Below the pieces are notes generated by a model. The model ran no database searches. It was not told the origin of the DNA and saw nothing but the letters and a program-made list of their open reading frames with translations. This document shows, one piece after another, positions 1 through 8,158 of a stretch of DNA of 64,000 nt. The DNA is from Pseudonocardia sp. CNS-004 (GTDB lineage: Bacteria; Actinomycetota; Actinomycetes; Mycobacteriales; Pseudonocardiaceae). Position numbers and translations under genes: made by a program. The DNA lies in NCBI GenBank assembly GCA_001942185.1, contig MKJV01000073.1, forward strand, positions 1 through 64,000, read 5' to 3'. Position 1 is the stretch's first letter. Each line of letters opens with the position of its first letter.

Positions 1-1
1 A

Positions 2-106
2 ACCTGGAACGACAACCCCCGCCCCTACGTCTGGACCAAGACCGCCGACCAGATCCTCGACAGCATCGCCCGCTACTGCGCCCGGATTAACGACTCAGGG
101 CACTAG
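2..106 (+). mobile_element. 3' end of an IS630-family transposase gene (partial)
   Basis: The frame open from the window edge encodes 34 residues and then TAG. It begins TWNDNPRPYVWTKTADQI and ends in a YCARINDSGH-type tail. This is the typical C-terminus of IS630-superfamily DDE transposases of actinobacteria. The catalytic core lies outside the window, so activity cannot be judged. It sits 67 bases from the 3' end of tRNA-Ala. No terminal inverted repeat was identified in the short stretch between the stop and the tRNA. Confidence 0.75.
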
Positions 107-172
107 GCCCCCAGAAGGAACGCGACACACGAGAAGGCGAAGCGCTCTGCGCGAGCACACTTCTCCCGAGAG

Positions 173-245
173 TGGAGCTGAGGGGAATCGAACCCCTGAC
201 CTACTCGATGCGAACGAGTCGCGCTACCAACTGCGCCACAGCCCC
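173..245 (-). tRNA. tRNA-Ala(CGC)
   Basis: A 73-nt cloverleaf reads on the minus strand. The acceptor stem is GGGGCTG pairing with CAGCTCC and the discriminator base is A. The D arm is GCGC-AGTTGGTA-GCGC. The anticodon stem is ACTCG/CGAGT with loop TTCGCAT, giving anticodon CGC (alanine). The T arm contains GGTTCGATTCC. CCA is not encoded; the sequence continues CAC. Confidence 0.95.
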
Positions 246-284
246 AGGCCCGGTTGACCGGGTGAGATGAACCTTAGCAGGCGG

Positions 285-1397
285 TCATTCGCCGGCCGCA
301 CGGCGGTATCCGGGGCGGGCGGGGCCGCCGAGGTCGTAGAGGTCGGGGTCGTCTTCGTCGGCTTGGACGAGTGAGGTCCCGGCGGGGAGTGCGGGGGGTG
401 GGGCGGGGCGCAGGCGTGGGAGTGCGGGTTCGGGGTCGACCGGCTCGGCGTCGCGCTGGTCGCGGTTGCGGTGTGGTGTGGCGGCGACGTGGCGGTGTTC
501 GTCGTCCTGGGTGTCGTCGGTGGTGTCCTCGTCGTCCCAGTCCTCGTAGCCGCCGTCGTGGTCGTCGTACTCGGCGTCGGACTGGTCGTCGTACCGGTCG
601 TCGAGGTCGTCCTCGGCCGGTGGGTAGCGGTCGTCGCGGCGGGTGAGTTCGCGGCCGCGGCGGGCCCATGCGTCGAGGTCGGGGTCGTCGGCGGCGGCGG
701 TGCGGCGGGTGCCTGCCATCCGTGCGGCGCGGCGTTCGCGGATCTCCTCTTCGAGGCGGACCTGTCGCCGCAGGTAGACGAGGTAGCTGACGAGTGCGAT
801 GTCGACGGCGGCGTGTGCCCACCACATTCCGGGTGCGACGAACGCGGCGATGACGCCGGTGACGAACGCCATGATCAGCATGGCGAGCACGACGCGCTGC
901 CGGAAGGCGTATCGCGTTCGGGCGGCGAGTGCGGCGGCTTCGGGGTCGAACCCGCCGCGGCCGGGGCGGTAGCGCGGCGGCGGGCGTTCCCAGAGGTCGT
1001 CGTCGGACTCGGCGGCCGCCGGGTGCGGCATTTCGGTGCGGTCGTCGTCCCGGTCGTCGTCCCGGTCGGCGTCGCGCTCGGCGGCCCGGTCGGCGTCGCG
1101 GTCGTCGACCCGCTCGTCGTACCGGTCGGCGTCCCGGTCGTCGTCCCGGTCGTCGACGTGGTCCTGGTCGTGGTCCTGGTCGTCGTCGATCTCGACGCGG
1201 CCCGTCTCGTCCATCCCGTCCACCTCCCGTTCGCGGCCCGTGGCCGGAACCTGGCGCTGCCGCGGCCGGTCGAGCACCCGCCCGGACAGGGCCGCGACGC
1301 TCGGGCGTGCCACTTCCTGCCGGCGCCGCGCGACGGCGGGGACGAGGATCAGCAGCCAGAGCACGACCAGGCTCGCGAAGATCATCGAGCTCGGCAC
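285..1397 (-). CDS. sepX: Divisome membrane protein SepX/GlpR
   Basis: Protein of 370 residues. An N-terminal membrane helix (about residues 4-23) is followed by ARRRQE, the hallmark start of the SepX/GlpR family. A long Asp/Arg-rich stretch of DRDADR-like repeats covers about residues 65-125. Two closely spaced helices lie around residues 165-210, and the C-terminal tail is acidic and probably disordered. In Corynebacterium, GlpR is the membrane receptor for the gephyrin-like protein Glp and links it to FtsZ; in Streptomyces, SepX is a divisome component. Its presence three genes downstream of galU, with glp between them, fits that role. The family call rests on the N-terminus and the context; the acidic regions are not diagnostic. 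Confidence 0.85.
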   Translation of the reverse strand: MPSSMIFASLVVLWLLILVPAVARRRQEVARPSVAALSGRVLDRPRQRQVPATGREREVDGMDETGRVEIDDDQDHDQDHVDDRDDDRDADRYDERVDDRDADRAAERDADRDDDRDDDRTEMPHPAAAESDDDLWERPPPRYRPGRGGFDPEAAALAARTRYAFRQRVVLAMLIMAFVTGVIAAFVAPGMWWAHAAVDIALVSYLVYLRRQVRLEEEIRERRAARMAGTRRTAAADDPDLDAWARRGRELTRRDDRYPPAEDDLDDRYDDQSDAEYDDHDGGYEDWDDEDTTDDTQDDEHRHVAATPHRNRDQRDAEPVDPEPALPRLRPAPPPALPAGTSLVQADEDDPDLYDLGGPARPGYRRAAGE

Positions 1398-1535
1398 GGC
1401 TGCCTCCTACCCCTCCCCCGCGGCGCAGTTCCGGAGCGATCCGGTTGCCCGGTCAAGATCGCTCCCGCGGGTCCACGGTAGTGAGGGGCACCCGGTGATA
1501 CCGGCAGCGACGCGCCGACGCGCCGAGGTTCACCC

Positions 1536-2212
1536 CTACGCCGGTGCGGTGTGAACCCGTTCCGCGCGCCTGCGGCGACGAGCCTCCCGGTCAGCCCGCC
1601 GGGGCGCACTTCGTCGGCGGTGAGCGCGAGGCAGATGTGGTCGCGCCAGTCGCCGTCGACGTCGAGGTAGCGGCGGAAGAGCCTCCTCGCGGAACCCGAG
1701 CTTCTCCAGGACGCGCAGGCTGGCCGCGTTCTCGGGGCGGACGGTCGCTTCGATGCGATGCAGGCCGACGCGGTGGAAGCAGTGGTCCACGGCGAGCGCG
1801 ACGGCCGCGGTGATCACGCCGCCGCCGGTGACGGTCGAGTCCACCCAGTAGCCGACGTAGGCCGAGAGGAGGGGTTCGCGCACGACGTTGCCGACCATGA
1901 CGTGCCCGACGAACCGGTCGTCCAGGGTGACGGCGAACGGGAGCGCGGTGCCGCGCCGCCCTGCGGATCGCAGCTGCAGCCAGCGGGCGGGCCATTCCCC
2001 CGGGGCGTGGCGTTCCGCCCAGCTGCCGGGCATGGTCGCTCCCACGGCGCGAGGTGCTGCTCGTCGCGGGTCCGGATGGTGGCCCAGGCACCGCCGTCCC
2101 GCAGCCGGACGGGCCGCAGCGCCACCACGCCCGCGCGGACCCGCAGCGGGCCGAGCCGGGCGGGCCAGCCGGGGTGGCGGGCGGACGACCGCCCCGGGTA
2201 CGCGTGCGCCAT
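1536..2212 (-). CDS. rimJ: RimJ/RimL-type GNAT acetyltransferase, interrupted by two frameshifts
   Basis: Three frames together give one GNAT protein. The N-terminus (MAHAYPGRSS ... GPLRVRAGVVALRPVRLRD) runs to HLAPWE near 2045. The middle carries RFVGHVMVGNV, GYWVDSTVTGGGVITAAV and the acetyl-CoA-binding segment ENAASLRVLEKLGFREE. After a second shift near 1675 comes LFRRYLDVDGDWRDHICLAL, which closes the fold. The first shift is explained by loss of one G (GAGGCG read as GAGCG). The family acetylates protein N-termini or related amines. The gene starts 8 nt after the glp stop and lies between glp and sepX, as in mycobacterial Rv0994-Rv0996. The exact C-terminus is uncertain. I favour sequencing indels over a true pseudogene. 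Confidence 0.75.
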
Positions 2213-2219
2213 CGGGGGC

Positions 2220-3443
2220 TCAGAGCGGGGCAGGCAGGAACGCCACGGTCACATGTTCGTCCACAGTGGCCTCGGTGACGTCCTCGGGGAGGATGATCAG
2301 CCCGTTGGCCTCGCCCACGGACGACAGGAGGTGCGTTCCCGAGGTGCCCATCGGCTGCACGAGGTAGTCGCCCGTGGCTTCCTCGCGCAGCAGGCGGCCG
2401 CGCACGTAGCCGCGGCGCCCCTTCGTCGAGTTGACGGGCGATGTGAGCCTCGCCGTGATCATGCGCCGGTGCGGGTCACGGCCTTGTGCGAGCCGGACGA
2501 GCGGGCGGACCAGCACCTCGAACAGCAGCAGCGCGGTGGCCGGGTACGACGGGAACAGGAAGGTGGGCACCCGGTCGGGTCCGAGCCGCCCGAACGCCTG
2601 GGTGGATCCGGGGTGCATCGCGATCCGGGTGGTGTCGAGGTCGCCGAGCCCGGCGAGCGCGGACTGCACCTCGGCGCCCCCCGATCCGCCGACGGCGCCA
2701 CACACCACGATCACGTCGCTGAACGGGAGACGGTCCTGCAACGCGGCGCACACCTCACGCGCGTCGCCACGGACGAGCCCGGCGCGTGCGGTCTCGGCTC
2801 CGGCGTCGCGCGCGGCCGCGGTGAGCGCGTACGAGCACACGTCGGTGATCTGCCCGGCGCCGGGAGCGCGCGCGACGTCGACGAGCTCGTCGCCGACCGA
2901 GATCACCGACACGCGCGGCTTCGGGTGCACGAGCACCTTGTCCCGGCCCGCGGCGGCCAGCATCGCGACCTGCGCAGCGCCGATCACGGAGTCGCGGCGC
3001 ACGGCGACGTCGCCGGGTTGCACGTCCTCGCCGATGCGGCGCACGAACGCGGCGGACGGCACGCCGTGGTGCACGTCGAGACGGGCGGTGCCGGCGTCGG
3101 TGTTCGCGACCGGGACGACGGCGTCGGCGAGCGTGGGCAGCGGCGCCCCGGCGGCGACGCGCACCGCCTGTCCGGGCTGCAGCCGCAGCGGCTGCCGGGA
3201 CCCCGCCGGGATCTCCCCGACCACCGGGAGCGACACGGGGTCGGCCACCGTCGCGCCCACGAGATCGACGCTCCGCACCGCGTAGCCGTCGATGGCCGCC
3301 TGGTCGAAACCGGGGAGCGGCCGCGACGACACGACATCCTCGGCGCAGCGCAGCCCGTGCGCGTCCGAGATCGCGACCCGCACCGGCGCGGGCCGCACCG
3401 CCGTGGTGAGGATCCGCTCGATCTGCTCGTCGACCGTGCGCAT
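2220..3443 (-). CDS. glp: Gephyrin-like molybdotransferase homologue Glp (MoeA family)
   Basis: Intact 407-residue MoeA/gephyrin-E-type protein. It starts MRTVDEQIERILTTAV, followed by the typical PLPGFDQAAIDGYAVRS of MoeA domain I/III. The nucleotide-fold domain has VSVISVGDELVD and a modified phosphate loop, VVVCGAVGGSGGAEV. A C-terminal MoeA domain IV ends the protein. MoeA enzymes insert molybdenum into molybdopterin. In Corynebacteriales, this galU-linked copy (Glp) instead binds FtsZ and, through GlpR/SepX, acts in septation. The gene order galU-glp-rimJ-sepX argues for the divisome role. A catalytic role is not excluded, since a moaB gene lies only 4 kb away. Confidence 0.85.
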   Translation of the reverse strand: MRTVDEQIERILTTAVRPAPVRVAISDAHGLRCAEDVVSSRPLPGFDQAAIDGYAVRSVDLVGATVADPVSLPVVGEIPAGSRQPLRLQPGQAVRVAAGAPLPTLADAVVPVANTDAGTARLDVHHGVPSAAFVRRIGEDVQPGDVAVRRDSVIGAAQVAMLAAAGRDKVLVHPKPRVSVISVGDELVDVARAPGAGQITDVCSYALTAAARDAGAETARAGLVRGDAREVCAALQDRLPFSDVIVVCGAVGGSGGAEVQSALAGLGDLDTTRIAMHPGSTQAFGRLGPDRVPTFLFPSYPATALLLFEVLVRPLVRLAQGRDPHRRMITARLTSPVNSTKGRRGYVRGRLLREEATGDYLVQPMGTSGTHLLSSVGEANGLIILPEDVTEATVDEHVTVAFLPAPL

Positions 3444-3612
3444 CAGTACCCCCGACCGGTGGTCCGGCGCGGGTATCGGCGGATCCGGGTTTCCGCTGGG
3501 TGCGCCGGCGAGCCGGCCTCGTACCGGGCGTACTCGGCCGGCACGACGGTGTGCCCAGCGGGAAGCCGGGCCGTCGAGATGCGTGGTGGACCTCCGGTCG
3601 GGGGCACTCGGA

Positions 3613-4512
3613 TCAGACCTTCAGCCGGTCGGTCAGCCAGGCGCGCAGGTCGGGGCCCAGGTCCGGGTCGGCGAGGGCGAAGTCGACGTACGCGCGCACG
3701 TAGCCTGCGGGGTTGCCGAGGTCGTGGCGTCCGCCCCGGTGCACGACCACGTGCACGGGGTGGCCTTCGTCGATCAGGAGGGCGATGGCGTCGGTGAGCT
3801 GCAGCTCCCCGCCCGCCCCCGGTTCGATCCGGTCGATGGCGTCGAAGACGGCACGGTCGAGCAGGTAGCGCCCGGCCGCGGCCAACGTGGACGGCGCGCG
3901 GTCCGGCGGCGGCTTCTCGACCATGCCGCGCACCCGTTTGACGTCCTCGTCGCCGGTGTCCTCGACCTCGAACACCCCGTAGGCGGAGACCTCCTCGCGA
4001 GCCACGTCGAACGCGCAGAGCACGCTGCCACCGTGGCGCTGCCGGACCTGGGCCATCTTGGCGAGCACCCCGGTGGGCAGGACGAGGTCGTCGGGCAGCA
4101 GCACGGCGAACGCCTGCTCGTCGGGGCCGACGGCGTCGCGGGCGCACCCGACGGCGTGACCGAGCCCGCGTGGCTCGTCCTGGGTGACGGTGCGCACCGC
4201 GATCAGCTCGTGGGCCCGCCGCACCTTCGCGACCAGCTCCTCCTTGCCCCGGGCCGCGAGCTCTTTCTCCAGTTCGGACGACTCGGCGAAGTAAGCGGCC
4301 ACAGCGTCCTTGCCGGGCGAGCTGACGATCAGCAGCTGCTGCGCGCCCGCCTCCGCGGCCTCGGCGGCGACCAGCTCGATACCCGGAGTGTCGATCACCG
4401 GCAGCAGTTCCTTGGGCACCGCTTTCGTGGTGGGCAGGAAGCGGGTGCCCAGCCCGGCAGCCGGAACGACCGCGGAGCGGAACGGCAACACACCAGGCAC
4501 CAGCTCGCTCAC
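3613..4512 (-). CDS. galU: UTP-glucose-1-phosphate uridylyltransferase
   Basis: Intact protein of 299 residues with a GTG start (VSELVPG). It makes UDP-glucose from UTP and glucose-1-phosphate for wall polysaccharides, trehalose and glycogen. The nucleotidyltransferase signature AVVPAAGLGTRFLPTTKAVP is at residues 14-33. PKELLPVIDTP, DEPRGLGHAVGCARDAVG, LLPDDLVL and the C-terminal GELQLTDAI complete the family pattern. It is the first gene of the galU-glp-rimJ-sepX run and is divergent from fthC. The 110-bp gap upstream is rich in CGCTCG-like words and should hold both promoters. Confidence 0.95.
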   Translation of the reverse strand: MSELVPGVLPFRSAVVPAAGLGTRFLPTTKAVPKELLPVIDTPGIELVAAEAAEAGAQQLLIVSSPGKDAVAAYFAESSELEKELAARGKEELVAKVRRAHELIAVRTVTQDEPRGLGHAVGCARDAVGPDEQAFAVLLPDDLVLPTGVLAKMAQVRQRHGGSVLCAFDVAREEVSAYGVFEVEDTGDEDVKRVRGMVEKPPPDRAPSTLAAAGRYLLDRAVFDAIDRIEPGAGGELQLTDAIALLIDEGHPVHVVVHRGGRHDLGNPAGYVRAYVDFALADPDLGPDLRAWLTDRLKV

Positions 4513-4622
4513 CGCTCGCCCTCGCTGACGCTCGGGCGGCTTCGCCGGGCACCGTGCTGATGGTGCGCTCGCTCACGCTCGCTCATGGTTGGCGAGCCTA
4601 ACGGCGAGAGTAGGGTCGGTGT

Positions 4623-5229
4623 GTGACGGGACGCGCCGTTCTCGACGAGAAGACCCGGTGGCGTACCGCCGTCGTGGCAGCTCGGAGGGAAATTCCGGGC
4701 GCCGAACGGGCCCAGCGGGCCGCGGCGTTGACGACTGCGGCGCTCCGGCTGGCAGCCGGCACGGGTGGCCCGGTGTGCGCGTACGTCCCCGTCGGATCCG
4801 AGCCCGGGTCCCCGGAGCTGGTGTCCGCGCTGCACGAGGCGGGGCACGAAGTACTACTGCCCGTGGTGGCCACGGACCCCGGTCCGCTCGACTGGGCGGC
4901 ATACACCGGGCCTCACTCGTTGACCCCTGCCCCGTTCGGGCTCCGCGAGCCCACCGGGCCGCGCCTCGGGCCCGAGGCCGTCACCGGCGCGCGGCTCGTG
5001 CTCGTGCCCGGGCTCGCGGCCGACCTGCGCGGCGTGCGGCTCGGCCGCGGAGCGGGCCACTACGACCGCACGCTCGCGCTCGCCGCCCCGGACGTGCCGA
5101 TCGTCATCGTGCTCAACGACGACGAACTGGTGGAGCCGGCTCCCCGCCGAACCGCACGACCGGCCGGTGACGGGCGCGCTGCTCCCCGGAGCGGGACTCG
5201 TCACGCTGGGGAACAAGCGCCGGCACTGA
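4623..5229 (+). CDS. fthC: 5-formyltetrahydrofolate cyclo-ligase, frameshifted near the end
   Basis: The gene starts at GTG (VTGRAVLDEKTRWR). The fold runs through RREIPGAERAQRAA, CAYVPVGSEPGSPELV, the nucleotide-binding LVLVPGLAADLRGVRLGRGA with GHYDRTLA, and VPIVIVLNDDELVE. ATP-dependent conversion of 5-formyl-THF to 5,10-methenyl-THF is the family reaction. Just after DDELVE (about 5135) the frame shifts by one. The neighbouring frame supplies the expected tail, LPAEPHDRPVTGALLPGAGL, ending at TGA 5227-5229. Without this correction the frame would run on into the next gene and create a false fusion. The neighbour order matches mycobacterial Rv0992c-Rv0991c. Confidence 0.85.
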
Positions 5230-5294
5230 CGGGTTATGCTGGCACTCAGACCGTTCGAGTGCCAGCTCGATCGTGTGTGCCTCCGGAGGGACAC

Positions 5295-5636
5295 GTGCCG
5301 ACCTACCAGTACGCCTGCACCGCCTGCGACCACCGGTTCGAGGCCGTGCAGTCCTTCACCGACGCCTCGCTCACCGAGTGCCCGGCGTGCTCGGGCATCC
5401 TGCGCAAGGTCTTCTCGTCGGTCGGGATCGTGTTCAAGGGCAGCGGCTTCTACCGCACCGACAGCCGCTCAGGCGGGGGCGGTGTCGCGGCGAAGAGCGA
5501 TTCCTCCTCGAGTGAGTCCGGCAAGTCCGACAACGGTAGCTCCGGGTCGGGCAAGTCCGAGTCGAGCTCCACGAGCGGTTCGAAGGACAGCTCCACGAGC
5601 TCCTCGTCGAGCACACCCGCCGCCGCGGCATCCTGA
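5295..5636 (+). CDS. FmdB-family zinc-ribbon protein, Ruc-like redox chaperone
   Basis: Protein of 113 residues with a GTG start (VPTYQYACTACDHRFE). Two CxxC knuckles (CTAC, CPAC) form the zinc ribbon within the first 40 residues. VFSSVGIVFKGSGFYRTDSR follows, and then a Ser/Gly/Lys-rich disordered tail of about 50 residues. This is the architecture of M. tuberculosis Rv0991c (Ruc), reported as a zinc-binding, redox-regulated chaperone that protects unfolded proteins and cooperates with the Hsp70 system. It lies next to fthC, as in mycobacteria. Chaperone function here is inferred from that homologue. Confidence 0.85.
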   Translation: MPTYQYACTACDHRFEAVQSFTDASLTECPACSGILRKVFSSVGIVFKGSGFYRTDSRSGGGGVAAKSDSSSSESGKSDNGSSGSGKSESSSTSGSKDSSTSSSSSTPAAAAS

Positions 5637-5728
5637 CCGCCGCCGGATCCATCCACATCACCCGCGGGTTGTCCACAGGTTCGGCGACCCCACTCCGCTG
5701 ACGTCGCCGCCGTCATAGCGTCGGCCTC

Positions 5729-6370
5729 ATGACCGACTCCCGGCTCACGCCCCGGCCGCTCTCCCGGCTCGGAGCGCTCGTCGTGGGCCCGGGCTGGCGG
5801 CGAATCGCGTTGCTGCGCAGAGCCGCGGCCGGGGCGCTGGCGGCGCTGGCGCTCCTGCTCGCCCTTGCGCCCGGGTCCGACGACACGGGCGTGCCCGTGC
5901 TCGTGGCCGCCGCCGACGTCGCGGCCGGTGCCACCCTCCGCCCCACCGACCTCGTCGTACGCCCCTGGCCCGCCGAGCTCGTGCCCGGCGGCGCGCTCCC
6001 GGATCCCGCAGCGGCGCAGGGCCGCGTCCTCGTCGGGGCCGCGCGAGCCGGCGAGCCGATCACCGACACCCGCCTCGCGGGCCCCTCCGCGGCGCTCGGC
6101 GCGCCGGCCGGAGCGGCTGCGGTACCCGTCCGGCTCGCTGATTCCGGCGCCGCGGAGCTGCTCCTCCCGGGCAGCACGGTCGATGTGGTCACGGTGGGCG
6201 GCGAAGGTGACGAACCCCTCGTGCTCGCCGCCGGCGCATCCGTGTTGGCCGTACTGCCTCCCGATTCACCGTCGTCCGGGCGGCTCGTGCTGGTCGCGCT
6301 GCCGTCCGGGGAGGCCGCCCGGGTGGCCGCGGCCTCCCTCACCGAGCAAGTCGCCATTACGCTGCGCTGA
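5729..6370 (+). CDS. SAF-domain protein, CpaB/RcpC-like
   Basis: Protein of 213 residues. One N-terminal membrane helix (AAAGALAALALLLALAPG, about residues 33-50) is followed by a SAF domain, VPVLVAAADVAAGATLRPTD, and a second conserved piece, LLLPGSTVDVVTVGG. SAF domains occur in CpaB/RcpC pilus-assembly proteins and in antifreeze-like or sugar-binding proteins. The protein is probably anchored in the membrane with the SAF domain outside. Its stop lies one base before the mscL start, so the two genes are likely co-transcribed. No pilus genes are nearby, so a pilus role is not supported by context. Confidence 0.75.
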   Translation: MTDSRLTPRPLSRLGALVVGPGWRRIALLRRAAAGALAALALLLALAPGSDDTGVPVLVAAADVAAGATLRPTDLVVRPWPAELVPGGALPDPAAAQGRVLVGAARAGEPITDTRLAGPSAALGAPAGAAAVPVRLADSGAAELLLPGSTVDVVTVGGEGDEPLVLAAGASVLAVLPPDSPSSGRLVLVALPSGEAARVAAASLTEQVAITLR

Positions 6371-6371
6371 C

Positions 6372-6812
6372 GTGATCAAAGGCTTCAAGGACTTCATCCT
6401 CCGCGGCAATGTCGTCGACCTGGCCGTCGCCGTCGTCATCGGCGCCGCGTTCGGCTCCATCGTCACGGCGTTCACCCAGCGCATCCTGCAACCGCTGATC
6501 AACGCGATCACCCCGCCGGAGAGCCCGGGGTTCGGCATCCAGGTCATCCCCGGCAAGGAGAGCACCTACATCGACGTCGCCTCGGTGATCTCGGCGGCGC
6601 TCAACTTCCTCATCGTGGCCGCCGTCGTCTACTTCCTGATCGTGCTCCCCCTGAACCACCTCAAGGAGCGCCGGAGCCGCGGGGAGGAGGAGGGCCCCGC
6701 CGAGCCCACCGACGTCGAACTGCTCACCGAGATCCGCGACCTGCTGCGGGAGCAGCGAACGGGCACCGTGTCGGCGAGCACCGGGGCGGCGAGCGCCGGG
6801 TCTCAGTCCTGA
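6372..6812 (+). CDS. mscL: Large-conductance mechanosensitive channel MscL
   Basis: Protein of 146 residues with a GTG start (VIKGFKDFILRGNVVDLAVA). TM1 contains VVIGAAFGSIVTAFTQRIL. A periplasm-facing loop follows, and TM2 is LNFLIVAAVVYFLIVLPLNH. The C-terminal bundle reads EPTDVELLTEIRDLLREQ and a Ser/Ala tail follows. It opens at high membrane tension and releases solutes during hypo-osmotic shock. Length and motifs are normal for the family. It starts one base after the SAF-protein stop. Rv0985c (mscL) is likewise next to moaB and pepD in mycobacteria. Confidence 0.95.
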   Translation: MIKGFKDFILRGNVVDLAVAVVIGAAFGSIVTAFTQRILQPLINAITPPESPGFGIQVIPGKESTYIDVASVISAALNFLIVAAVVYFLIVLPLNHLKERRSRGEEEGPAEPTDVELLTEIRDLLREQRTGTVSASTGAASAGSQS

Positions 6813-6997
6813 TCGTGGTGCGGGGGCCGGTTGGCCAGCAGCTCGGCGTCGCCGCCGCGTTGTTCCGGCCGGTCGTCGCGCTCGTCCGACGTGATGCTGG
6901 GCAGCACGTCCCCGAACACCTCGTCGAGCCGGCGACGCAGCGGCTCGGGCATCTCGTCCACCCCACCATCCTGCACCGGGTGCCACCATGGGCGCAT
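6803..6997 (-). CDS. Small conserved hypothetical protein
   Basis: Short protein of 64 residues (or 49 if the second Met at 6952 is used). The core PEPLRRRLDEVFGDVLP is followed by an acidic, Arg-rich tail ending NRPPHHDQD. I recognise this as a small protein often found beside mscL in actinobacteria, but no function is known to me. Its 3' end overlaps the mscL 3' end by 10 nt. With the upstream start it would also overlap the first codon of the divergent antitoxin-like gene, which favours the shorter form. Confidence 0.5.
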   Translation of the reverse strand: MRPWWHPVQDGGVDEMPEPLRRRLDEVFGDVLPSITSDERDDRPEQRGGDAELLANRPPHHDQD

Positions 6998-7288
6998 GGG
7001 ACTCACGGACAAGGCCAAGGAGCTCACCGACATCGCGCTGGTCAGGGCGGGTGAGTTGTCGGAGGTGGCGCGGGAGAAGCGCCCGACCTGTTCGACCGGG
7101 CCGCCGACCTCGCGGTGAAGGCCACCGACGCCGCCGCGAGCGGTGTCGACCGGGCGACCGGTGGCCGGTACCACGAACGGATCGAGGAGGTCACGGCGAA
7201 GGTCGAGGCCTCGCTCGACCGCCCCCGCCCCACCGACACCCCCACCGTGGTGGTCGTCGAGCCGGAGGAGCCCAAGAGCACTCCCTGA
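6996..7288 (+). CDS. MT0933-type antitoxin family protein, one frameshift
   Basis: The gene starts MGLTDKAKELTDIALVRAGE. A single lost G near 7080 (AAGGCG read as AAGCG) throws the frame. In the neighbouring frame it continues APDLFDRAADLAVKATDAA, then the family motif SGVDRATGGRYHERIEEVTA, and ends with a Val/Glu-rich tail at TGA 7286-7288. About 96 residues, mostly helical and charged. The family is named after a mycobacterial putative antitoxin. No toxin partner is visible beside it, so 'antitoxin' is a family label only. Confidence 0.65.
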
Positions 7289-7301
7289 CCGGACGGCCGG
7301 A

Positions 7302-7804
7302 TCAGTCCAGCCCGGACAGCTCCGAGATCACGTGCCCGACGAGCGGCGTGAGCGTGGCCATGCCGTCGCGCACCGCGGCGCGGGACGGGGCCAGGTTCAC
7401 CACGAGCGTGCTACCGGACACGCCGACCAGCCCGCGTGACAGCCCGGCGTCCACGCGCCCGCGGCGAGGCCGGACGCGCGGATCGCCTCCGCGATTCCGG
7501 GGATCGGTCGGTCGAGCACGCCCGCGGTGGCATCGGCCGTGACGTCGCGCGGCGACACCCCGGTGCCGCCGACGGTCACCACGAGGTCGACGCCGCCGAT
7601 CACGGCGGTGTTGAGCGCGTTGCGGATCGCCACCGGGTCACCGGGGACCACGACGACGCCGTCGACCACCAGCCGCGCCTCCTCGAGCAGCTCGGTGACG
7701 AGCGGCCCGATGGAATCCTCGTGTTCGCCGTGGCTGATCCGGTCGTCCACGACCACCACGAGGGCTCGACCGATCTGAGGCGGCGCCATCTCCATGGCGC
7801 TCAC
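7302..7804 (-). CDS. moaB: Molybdenum cofactor biosynthesis protein MoaB/Mog, one frameshift
   Basis: The protein contains GRALVVVVDDRISHGEHEDS and VVVVPGDPVAIRNAL. The molybdopterin-binding loop is VDLVVTVGGTGVSPRDVTAD, followed by RPIPGIAEAIRASGLAAGA. A lost G near 7455 (GCGGTGG read as GCGTGG) breaks the frame. The next frame gives VDAGLSRGLVGVSGSTLVVN and ends VISELSGLD with TGA at 7302-7304. MoaB/Mog proteins bind or adenylylate molybdopterin. The gene is the counterpart of mycobacterial moaB2 (Rv0984), upstream of mscL and beside pepD. Confidence 0.85.
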
Positions 7805-7994
7805 CGTAGCGGGGCGCCCGACCGGCCATGGTCACCCGGTCCGGCGACCGCCGGGTCGCGCCGGCGCCAGGGAGGGGGAACCGGCGCCGACGCGACTGGC
7901 GTCCGGCGTGGGGCACCACGACCGGGACGCTTGAACGAGACCAGAACCTGCGTATTCGCGTCAACCGCTGACCACCACGATCCCCCGTGGGTGC

Positions 7995-8141
7995 GAAACC
8001 CGCGTTGCGAGACCCCGACTCGCGTGCCTCGAAACCCCGACTCGCGCGCACCGAGACCCCGACTCGCGGGAGGTGGGTCGCCTCCGCCCGCGAGTCGCGC
8101 CCTGAATGCACGCGAGTCGCGCTCTGCGTGCACGCGAGTTG
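7995..8141. repeat. 22-bp-phased inverted repeat array (intergenic)
   Basis: The 354-bp gap between moaB and pepD holds no gene. It contains GACTCGCG at 8017, 8039 and 8061, exactly 22 bp apart, each preceded by GA(A/G)(A/G)CCCC or similar. The reverse word CGCGAGT occurs at 8089, 8111 and 8133, again 22 bp apart. The two sets face each other and could fold into one long multi-block hairpin. It lies downstream of pepD and upstream of moaB, both on the minus strand, so it may terminate or process the upstream transcript. It could also be a dispersed extragenic repeat family. Confidence 0.7.
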
Positions 8142-8158
8142 CGGCCGGATGAGCTCCG

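Noticed and set aside
173..245. tRNA-Ala next to a transposase fragment as the edge of an integrated element
   Set aside because: No duplicated tRNA 3' end or integrase was seen in the window; the transposase is of IS630 type, which targets TA dinucleotides and not tRNA genes.
371..1481. Open frames on the plus strand opposite sepX with Val/Gly- or Arg-rich products
   Set aside because: Produced by reading the Asp/Arg-rich repeats of SepX backwards; no start signal or family match.
4623..5636. A natural fusion of formyl-THF cyclo-ligase with the FmdB zinc-ribbon protein
   Set aside because: The fusion arises only through a frameshift near 5135; the proper cyclo-ligase tail and stop are in the neighbouring frame and the zinc-ribbon protein has its own GTG start.
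7995..8141. CRISPR array
   Set aside because: Repeats are only 8 bp with a 22-bp period, no conserved 25-40 bp repeat, opposed orientation, and no cas genes nearby.
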